From the NCBI GenBank assembly GCA_964580315.1, contig CAZOKH010000096.1:1-12304 (forward strand): a DNA stretch of 12,304 nt, given 5' to 3'. This document shows, piece after piece, positions 7,558 to 12,304 of this stretch (position 1 is its first letter; each line of letters starts with the position of its first letter). Source of the DNA: CAZOKH01 sp964580315 (GTDB lineage: Bacteria; Chloroflexota; Anaerolineae; Anaerolineales; Anaerolineaceae). The notes below the pieces were generated by a model. The model had not been told where the DNA came from, searched no databases, and worked only from the letters and a program-made list of their open reading frames with translations. The position numbers were made by a program, and so were the translations under genes.

Positions 7558-7649
7558 TACTCAATAAACTAAATATTTCCATGAAAACAACCGATAACAT
7601 AACCGGGAACTTCACACCTTGCAACCTTCTAACACTTGTTTAAGAGCGA

Positions 7650-7677
7650 TTGACAGGTTGAAAAACTTGGCTATACT
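7650..7677 (+). promoter_or_regulatory. Strong sigma-70-type promoter for the FN3-like secreted protein
   Basis: TTGACA (7650-7655), 16-base spacer, TATACT (7672-7677). The predicted start is near 7684, about 36 bases before ATG 7720. It diverges from the promoter of paralogue B; the -10 boxes are about 120 bases apart with no other gene between them. Confidence 0.7.
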
Positions 7678-7719
7678 GAAAAAGTAAGCGGTTTTACCGT
7701 TTTTGACTGGATTGGCTCT

Positions 7720-8796
7720 ATGCGCGCAGCATTATGGAATATCTTAACAATCTTCACGTTGTTGGCAACCCTTGCCACGGGCTTTTTTGTCACGCAAGTT
7801 TTTGCCAATCCCTATACGTCTTTAAACCCGCTTAAACCGCCCACATTGCCCCCCACCGTTAAGATTCCCACTTCCACCGCAACGCTGCGTTCGCTGCCCG
7901 CCACCTGGACCAGCACCGCCGGCGCGCAGCAGGCGCCTGCGCTCAAATCCACCTCCACACCCATTCCGCGCTCCACGCGCTTCCGCATTGATATTTCCAC
8001 CAAAACCTATACACCGGCGCCCACCAAAACCAGCACCAAAAAATCAACCTCATCGTCTTCGTCCAATACCAAGACGCCCACCGAGGTTTCGGCTGCCACC
8101 AAAACCAAGACCGCGGTAAAAACCAAAACCCCAACCGATGACCCCTCTGCACCCACCAACACCAACACGCCCATTCCATCGCCCACCAGCCTGTCCAATC
8201 CCAGTTCGGCGCGCGAGTTGAACGGCGTCTCAAACGACACCTGGCAAAATTCGGTAAACAACCCCAATTTGGAATGGGATCCCAAGCCTGATGCCACCGG
8301 ATATTATGTCTATTTCGGCGCGAGTGCTGACGGCACCAGCAGCGAGTTTACCGAAGACCCGGCGTTCGATCCCGACGTGGTGACCACCGGCACTTACTAC
8401 ATGCGTGTGCGCACCCGTTACGGCGATGTCGAAATGTCGAGTTGGTCCACCCTTTTCACCTTCCGCTACGACGACGAAGCGCCTACCAACCCTTCGGCGC
8501 CCGCCACTGAATCGCACGGCGTCGAGAGCGGCGTCGGGCAAAGCGCGGTCACTTCTCCCTCCTTCACCTGGAGCGGCGCCGATGACGGCAGCGGCAGCGG
8601 TGTTGACGGCTACTACGTTTATTTTGGACTCTCTGAAAGCGGTACCAGTTCCACCTTCCAGAGCGGCAACTCCCTCACCATCAGCGACCCGCTGGCACCC
8701 CAAACCTATTACCTGCGGGCGCGGGCTGTGGATGCGCTGGATCAACAAGCCGCTGAATGGATCACCCTGTTCACTTTTGTCCTGACTGCCCCATAA
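7720..8796 (+). CDS. Secreted protein with Thr/Ser/Lys/Pro linker and two fibronectin-III-like modules
   Basis: 358 residues. A signal peptide covers 1-29 (hydrophobic core ~7-25; VFA before Asn30 suits signal peptidase I). Residues ~36-160 are a low-complexity linker dominated by Thr, Ser, Pro and Lys. Two related beta-sandwich modules follow (~165-251 and ~262-356). Each contains GYYVYFG, a GTSS turn, TYYMRVR or TYYLRAR, and a closing W-x-T/I-L-FTF strand, a pattern typical of fibronectin-III-like domains. No catalytic motif or sortase signal is visible, so it is probably a surface adhesive or binding protein. It could also be a remnant or accessory module of a larger enzyme class. A strong promoter lies upstream, but the Shine-Dalgarno is weak. 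It ends 18 bases before gatC. Confidence 0.87.
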   Translation: MRAALWNILTIFTLLATLATGFFVTQVFANPYTSLNPLKPPTLPPTVKIPTSTATLRSLPATWTSTAGAQQAPALKSTSTPIPRSTRFRIDISTKTYTPAPTKTSTKKSTSSSSSNTKTPTEVSAATKTKTAVKTKTPTDDPSAPTNTNTPIPSPTSLSNPSSARELNGVSNDTWQNSVNNPNLEWDPKPDATGYYVYFGASADGTSSEFTEDPAFDPDVVTTGTYYMRVRTRYGDVEMSSWSTLFTFRYDDEAPTNPSAPATESHGVESGVGQSAVTSPSFTWSGADDGSGSGVDGYYVYFGLSESGTSSTFQSGNSLTISDPLAPQTYYLRARAVDALDQQAAEWITLFTFVLTAP

Positions 8797-8801
8797 GCGA
8801 A

Positions 8802-8807
8802 TATAAT
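8802..8807 (+). promoter_or_regulatory. Possible -10 box for a leaderless gatC transcript
   Basis: TATAAT in the 18-base gap between the FN3-like gene and gatC, seven bases before ATG 8815. Transcription would start at or one base before the ATG. No clear -35 is present (TTGTCC at 19 bases is the best). gatC also lacks a good Shine-Dalgarno, which fits leaderless translation. Confidence 0.4.
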
Positions 8808-8814
8808 AAAGAAT

Positions 8815-9135
8815 ATGACCGAATATATCGATTCTGCCACGTTTGACCATCTGGTTAGCCTGGCAGCGTTGGAATTGGACGCTGAACAGGCTGAGTATTT
8901 GCGCCGCGAGTTGAACCACCAGCTCGATGCCATTCGTGAACTGGAAGCCATTCCGCTTCCAGATGACCTGACCATCACCTCGCACGGTGTGCCCTACCCA
9001 CCGCAAACTTCGCAGCCTCCGCGCCCCGACCAGGTGACCCCCTGGGCCAAGCCTTCCGCCATTCTTGACCAGGCGCCCCAGGTGGATGATGATCAGATCG
9101 TCGTCCCCGACATTCCACATACCACCCTGGAATAA
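8815..9135 (+). CDS. gatC: Asp-tRNA(Asn)/Glu-tRNA(Gln) amidotransferase subunit C
   Basis: 106 residues, near the usual GatC length of about 95-100. GatC wraps round GatA and stabilises the GatCAB complex, which converts Glu-tRNA(Gln) and/or Asp-tRNA(Asn) to the amide form in the cytoplasm. Recognisable parts are the N-terminal helix with VSLAALEL (14-21), the second helix with ELNHQLDAI, the TSHGVPY segment that corresponds to the conserved TSH turn, and the C-terminal QIVVPDI that corresponds to the usual F-x-VP ending. The identity is reinforced by gatA starting 5 bases after its stop. Confidence 0.95.
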   Translation: MTEYIDSATFDHLVSLAALELDAEQAEYLRRELNHQLDAIRELEAIPLPDDLTITSHGVPYPPQTSQPPRPDQVTPWAKPSAILDQAPQVDDDQIVVPDIPHTTLE

Positions 9136-9140
9136 CCTGC

Positions 9141-10727
9141 ATGGAACTTTGCGACCTTTCAGCCCATGAGTTGAGCCGCCTGCTTCGCCGGCGGGAAACC
9201 TCTGCCCGCGAGATCACCCAGGCGTGCCTGCAGCGCATCGAGCAGGTGGACGGGCGCCCCGGCAGCCTGGAACCGGGCGAAATCACCGCCGAAGACCGCC
9301 AGCGCGTGCACGCTTTCATCACCGTGACAGCCGAACGCGCCCTGGCGCAGGCCGATGCAGTTGACCGCAAACTGGCTGCCGGAGAAGACCCCGGTCTGCT
9401 GGCCGGCATACCGGTTGCCATCAAAGACATCTTCTGCGTGGAGGGCACTCCCTCCACCGCCGCCTCGCGCATCCTGGCCAATTTCAACGCTCCCTACACC
9501 GCCACGCCGGTTGAGCGCATGGAAGCCGCCGGGGCGATCACGCTGGGCAAAGTGAACCTGGACGAATTTACCTTTGGTTCATCCTCCGAATCTTCAGCCT
9601 TTCAACCCAGCCCGCGCAACCCGTGGAATCCCGATCATGTTCCGGGCGGCTCGTCGGGCGGCAGCACGGCTTCAGTGGCCGCCGGTGAAGCCCCGCTTTC
9701 GCTGGGCACTGACACCGCCGGATCACTGCGCCAGCCAGCCGCGTTTTGCGGCGTGGTGGGCCTCAAACCCACCTATGGGCGCGTTTCGCGCTACGGGTTG
9801 ATTGCCTTTGGCTCATCGCTCGACTGCCCCGGCCCGGTGGCGCGCGATGTGACCGACACCGCCATGATGATGCAGGCCATCGCCGGGGTTGACCCGCGCG
9901 ACGCCACCACCGCCAATGTGCCCACTCCCGACTACCTGGCCGAACTGGAAAAAGACATCCGCGGGCTGCGCATCGGGCTTTCTCCCGACTACTTCCGCAT
10001 CTCCATCCCCGACCCCGTCAGCGGAGAATACATCCAGCGCGACCTGCCGGCTGAAATGTACGGCGCCGTGCTGCGCGCCGCCAACCTGCTGCGCTCGCTG
10101 GGAGCTGAAATCATCGACAATGTGCCCATGCCCAACACGCGCTACGGCATCCCGGCCTATTTCGTGGTCAGCCGGGTGGAAGCCGCCTCAAACCTGCACC
10201 GCTTTGATGGGGTAAAGTACGGTCACCGCACCGCGCAGCCCATGAACGATTTACGCAAGCTGTACCGCGTTTCGCGCAACGAAGGCTTTGGCTTGCAACC
10301 CAAGCTGCGCATCTTGATGGGCATGTACGTCAGCGCGGCGCAGTACAGTGAGCAATATTACAACCGCGCCCTCAAAGTGCGCACGCTCATCCGCCAGGAC
10401 TTTGACACAGTTTTTGACCGCCAGGGCAAATACCGCCTGGACGCACTGCTGACCCCCACCACACCCACCACGGCCTTCCAAATGGGCGCGGTGTACGGCG
10501 ATTCGGTGATGATGCAATACGCCGACCAGCTTACCGTGCCGGCCAACCACGCCGGCGTGCCCGGCCTGTCGCTGCCCGGCGGGCTGGATCATGAAGGGCT
10601 GCCCATTGGCATTCAACTGCTGGGGCCCGACTTCTCGGAAGATGTGCTGCTGCGCATCGGCCGCGCCTTTGAGCGCGTGACCTCCGACGATGACTGGCGC
10701 CAGGTGAAACCCAAAGTATTAAGATAA
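9141..10727 (+). CDS. gatA: Asp-tRNA(Asn)/Glu-tRNA(Gln) amidotransferase subunit A (glutaminase)
   Basis: 528 residues, somewhat longer than the ~480-490 usual for GatA. It is an amidase-signature enzyme that hydrolyses glutamine and supplies ammonia to GatB. The Ser-cisSer-Lys triad is visible: Lys95 in AIKD, Ser171 in PGGSSGGS and Ser195 in LGTDTAGSLRQPAAFCG. Typical GatA blocks follow: GLKPTYGRVSRYGLIAFGSSLD, SNLHRFDGVKYG, SEQYYNRALKVRTLI, LTPTTPTTAF and the C-terminal LPIGIQLLG. Two differences are visible: an extra ~18 residues at about 37-55 before the HAFITVT strand, and DTAGS where DTGGS is usual. It follows gatC by 5 bases with a weak GGAA ribosome site. gatB is not in the window. 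The gene is followed by a palindrome that could end transcription. Confidence 0.96.
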   Translation: MELCDLSAHELSRLLRRRETSAREITQACLQRIEQVDGRPGSLEPGEITAEDRQRVHAFITVTAERALAQADAVDRKLAAGEDPGLLAGIPVAIKDIFCVEGTPSTAASRILANFNAPYTATPVERMEAAGAITLGKVNLDEFTFGSSSESSAFQPSPRNPWNPDHVPGGSSGGSTASVAAGEAPLSLGTDTAGSLRQPAAFCGVVGLKPTYGRVSRYGLIAFGSSLDCPGPVARDVTDTAMMMQAIAGVDPRDATTANVPTPDYLAELEKDIRGLRIGLSPDYFRISIPDPVSGEYIQRDLPAEMYGAVLRAANLLRSLGAEIIDNVPMPNTRYGIPAYFVVSRVEAASNLHRFDGVKYGHRTAQPMNDLRKLYRVSRNEGFGLQPKLRILMGMYVSAAQYSEQYYNRALKVRTLIRQDFDTVFDRQGKYRLDALLTPTTPTTAFQMGAVYGDSVMMQYADQLTVPANHAGVPGLSLPGGLDHEGLPIGIQLLGPDFSEDVLLRIGRAFERVTSDDDWRQVKPKVLR

Positions 10728-10733
10728 CGCATC

Positions 10734-10766
10734 AGACCCTAAAGGTTTTGAAAACCTTTAGGGTCT
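10734..10766. repeat. Perfect 33-base palindrome, probable dispersed intergenic repeat or stem-loop terminator
   Basis: Arms AGACCCTAAAGGTTTT and its exact complement flank a single G (10750). RNA from either strand would fold into a long, perfect hairpin with a tight loop. It starts 7 bases after the gatA stop and ends 13 bases before the CAP gene. No run of T follows, so it is not a classical intrinsic terminator. From memory, near-identical AACCTTTAGGGTC palindromes recur between genes in Anaerolineae-type genomes, which favours a REP-like element. It may still stop or protect the gatCA message. Confidence 0.75.
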
Positions 10767-10779
10767 TAACTGTATAAAC

Positions 10780-11691
10780 ATGCAACCTGTTCCTTTTGCC
10801 CGCTCATCCAAACACCCAGCATTTTTAGCCGCAGCCGGATTGTTGATCTGGCTGTCTGTGGCCTCTGCCTGCGCGCCTGCACCCGCCGTCAAAGCGCAGG
10901 AGGCAGCCCCGTTTGAAACCAGCCAGCCCGCGCACACCCTCACAGCCGCCCCCGGCCCCACCTTGCCGCCGGCAGCATCCACTGCCGCTGCCACCAGCCT
11001 GCCCACCAGCCTGCCCGCCGCTTCCACGAATACAGTGACCGCTGTGCTGAATGCCAACTGCCGCAGCGGACCTTCCACTTTGTTCGACGTGCAAGGCTCG
11101 CTGTGGATTGGCGACAGCGCCGCACTGCTGGGGCGCACAGCCGACGGTGAGTGGCTGCTGGTGCTGCCGCAGGATGCCGAAAGCCCCTGCTGGGTGTTTG
11201 CCGAACTGGTGAAACTGGACGGAGATATGCAAGTGGAGCAGGCATCAGTGGTTGCCTCCCCGCCCACACCCACCCCGCTGCCTGCCGGCGCCGACGCCTC
11301 GCCAGACCAGTATGCTGAAATCCTGTTTCACCTGATCAACCGCACGCGCGCCGAGAAAGGCCTGGGACAACTCACCCTCAACCCGGTTCTTTCAGCCGCA
11401 GCCCAGGCGCACAGCCACGACATGGCCGCAAACGATTACTTCAGCCACACCGGCAGCGACGGCTCTGACCCCACCAGCCGCCTGGTCAACCAGGGATATC
11501 AATTCACCTACAACGGTGAAAACCTGTTCGCCGGCGGCGACCCATACCTGGCCATGACCATGTGGATGAACAGCACCGTGCACCGCGAGAACATGCTCTA
11601 TCCCCTGTTTACCGAATTTGGCATCGGCATTGCTTCCAATCCCAACAGCACTTACGGCATTTACTACACGATTGAATTTGGACAACCATGA
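10780..11691 (+). CDS. Secreted SH3b-CAP (SCP/YkwD-like) protein
   Basis: 303 residues. An N-terminal hydrophobic signal (~13-30) ends at SAC (Cys31), an imperfect lipobox. An Ala/Thr/Pro linker covers ~40-83 with a TSLP repeat. A bacterial SH3-like domain lies at ~84-146 (NANCRSGPST, GRTADGEWLLV, CWVFAELV); Cys94 and Cys137 may pair. After a short PTPTP linker the CAP domain fills ~176-303, with AHSHDMAANDYFSHTGSDG (210-228), NGENLFAG (246-252) and HRENML (268-273). These supply the His/Glu cleft residues of the family. Such proteins act at the cell surface; SH3b domains often bind peptidoglycan. The start is the only ATG available but has no Shine-Dalgarno, and the palindrome ends 13 bases upstream. 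Its stop overlaps the LOG start as ATGA. Confidence 0.92.
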   Translation: MQPVPFARSSKHPAFLAAAGLLIWLSVASACAPAPAVKAQEAAPFETSQPAHTLTAAPGPTLPPAASTAAATSLPTSLPAASTNTVTAVLNANCRSGPSTLFDVQGSLWIGDSAALLGRTADGEWLLVLPQDAESPCWVFAELVKLDGDMQVEQASVVASPPTPTPLPAGADASPDQYAEILFHLINRTRAEKGLGQLTLNPVLSAAAQAHSHDMAANDYFSHTGSDGSDPTSRLVNQGYQFTYNGENLFAGGDPYLAMTMWMNSTVHRENMLYPLFTEFGIGIASNPNSTYGIYYTIEFGQP

Positions 11692-12278
11692 AAAATATTT
11701 GCGTCTTTTGCGGTTCCAGCCCCGGTGAACGGGAAGCATACATCACAGCCGCGCGCCAGTTGGGCAGCCTGCTGGCGCAGCGCGGCCTAACCTTGATCTA
11801 CGGCGGCGGCAATTCGGGACTGATGGGCGAAATTGCCCAGGCCGCCCTGCAAGGCGGCGGCAAGGTAATTGGCGTCATCCCGCGCACCATGGAGCAGCGC
11901 GAGCTGGCGCATCGCGGCATCACCGAGCTGCATGTGGTGGAAAACATGCACCAGCGCAAAGCCATGATGGCTGACCTGGCCGACGGCTTCATTGCCATGC
12001 CGGGCGGGTTGGGCACCCTGGAAGAGATTGCCGAAGCCCTCACCTGGGCGCAGTTGGAATTTCATCGCAAACCGTGCGGGCTGCTCAACGTGAATGGGTA
12101 TTACGACAGGCTGGCGCAGTTCCTTGACCACATGGTGACCGAGGGCTTTCTGCATCCGCAGCACCGCACCCTGGCACTGATCAGCGCCGACCCGCAAGAG
12201 CTGCTGGATCAGTTTGAGCGTTACACCCCGGCGCACGTTGATAAAATCGCCATGGCGCATAAAAAGCGTGTGGTTTAA
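11688..12278 (+). CDS. LOG-family nucleoside-5'-monophosphate phosphoribohydrolase
   Basis: 196 residues, the full family length. It starts MKNICVFCGSSPG, a Rossmann-type opening, then YGGGNSGLMG (38-47), MHQRKAMM (87-94) and the signature PGGLGTLEE (105-113), where the Glu pair and the Arg of MHQRK are the catalytic residues of the family. Plant LOG enzymes release cytokinin bases from their nucleotides. Bacterial members cleave AMP or similar nucleotides to base plus ribose 5-phosphate, and their role is often unclear. It was once annotated as lysine decarboxylase; nothing here supports that. It is cytoplasmic, with no signal peptide. Translation is probably coupled to the CAP gene through the ATGA overlap (11688-11691), as no strong Shine-Dalgarno precedes it. 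Confidence 0.94.
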   Translation: MKNICVFCGSSPGEREAYITAARQLGSLLAQRGLTLIYGGGNSGLMGEIAQAALQGGGKVIGVIPRTMEQRELAHRGITELHVVENMHQRKAMMADLADGFIAMPGGLGTLEEIAEALTWAQLEFHRKPCGLLNVNGYYDRLAQFLDHMVTEGFLHPQHRTLALISADPQELLDQFERYTPAHVDKIAMAHKKRVV

Positions 12279-12285
12279 TAAATTT

Positions 12286-12304
12286 CTCACGCCGAGACGC
12301 GGAG
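12286..12304. repeat. Possible start of a dispersed intergenic repeat, cut by the window edge
   Basis: CTCACGCCGAGACGCGGAG begins 7 bases after the LOG stop. It resembles, from memory, the GAGACGCGGAG/GAGACGCAGAG-type intergenic repeats found in many environmental bacterial genomes. Only 19 bases are visible, so this is a weak call. Confidence 0.35.

Noticed and set aside
7860..8160. A/C-rich repetitive stretch as a tandem repeat or CRISPR-like array
   Set aside because: It encodes the Thr/Ser/Lys/Pro stalk of the secreted protein; there is no constant repeat-spacer period.
8230..9120. Long open frame of 296 codons on the minus strand across the FN3-like gene and gatC
   Set aside because: It is antisense to two well-supported genes, its translation is Gly/Val/Arg-rich without a domain, and it spans their intergenic gap; it is a shadow of codon bias.
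10748..10778. TTGAAA and TATAAA as a promoter for the CAP gene
   Set aside because: The spacer is 19 bases and the -10 ends one base before the ATG, so transcription would begin inside the coding region; the -35 is also part of the palindrome.
11787..12290. Minus-strand open frame of 167 codons opposite the LOG gene
   Set aside because: The plus frame carries the complete LOG signature; the antisense translation is His/Gln-rich and matches nothing.

Overview
The window reads like a chromosomal segment of a Chloroflexota bacterium, most likely Anaerolineae-like. This is inferred, not proven. The support is several secreted or membrane proteins with long Thr/Pro/Ala linkers, an N-terminal helical module with a WW...YCLKRV signature joined to a membrane segment, an SH3b-CAP protein of a type I associate with this phylum, and dispersed palindromic intergenic repeats. 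No rRNA, tRNA, CRISPR array, transposase or phage gene was seen.

The layout is divergent around position ~7.6 kb. Everything to the left is on the minus strand. From the centre outwards it holds two tandem paralogues with the order cytoplasmic helical domain, one membrane segment, Thr/Pro linker, beta-propeller-like domain (5851-7482 and 3668-5758). A secreted metallophosphoesterase follows one base after the second paralogue (2608-3666). Next come two unrecognised, translationally coupled envelope proteins (1818-2426 and 1153-1821), then a membrane-anchored alpha/beta hydrolase of the proline iminopeptidase type that runs off the left edge (1-1088).

To the right, on the plus strand, lie a secreted protein with a Thr/Ser/Lys/Pro linker and two fibronectin-III-like modules (7720-8796), gatC and gatA of the tRNA-dependent amidotransferase (8815-10727; no gatB here), a perfect 33-base palindrome (10734-10766), a secreted SH3b-CAP protein (10780-11691) and a LOG-family phosphoribohydrolase (11688-12278) coupled to it by an ATGA overlap. 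The last 19 bases look like the start of another dispersed intergenic repeat.

Most genes outside gatCA and LOG encode exported or membrane-anchored proteins, so this is largely an envelope/surface locus. The most interesting unit is the propeller pair plus metallophosphoesterase. Its architecture suggests sensing or scaffolding across the membrane, but no signalling output domain is visible and the function is unknown. Promoter-like sites support separate transcription of most blocks. Two of them place a TATAAT box 6-7 bases before an ATG, as expected for leaderless mRNAs.
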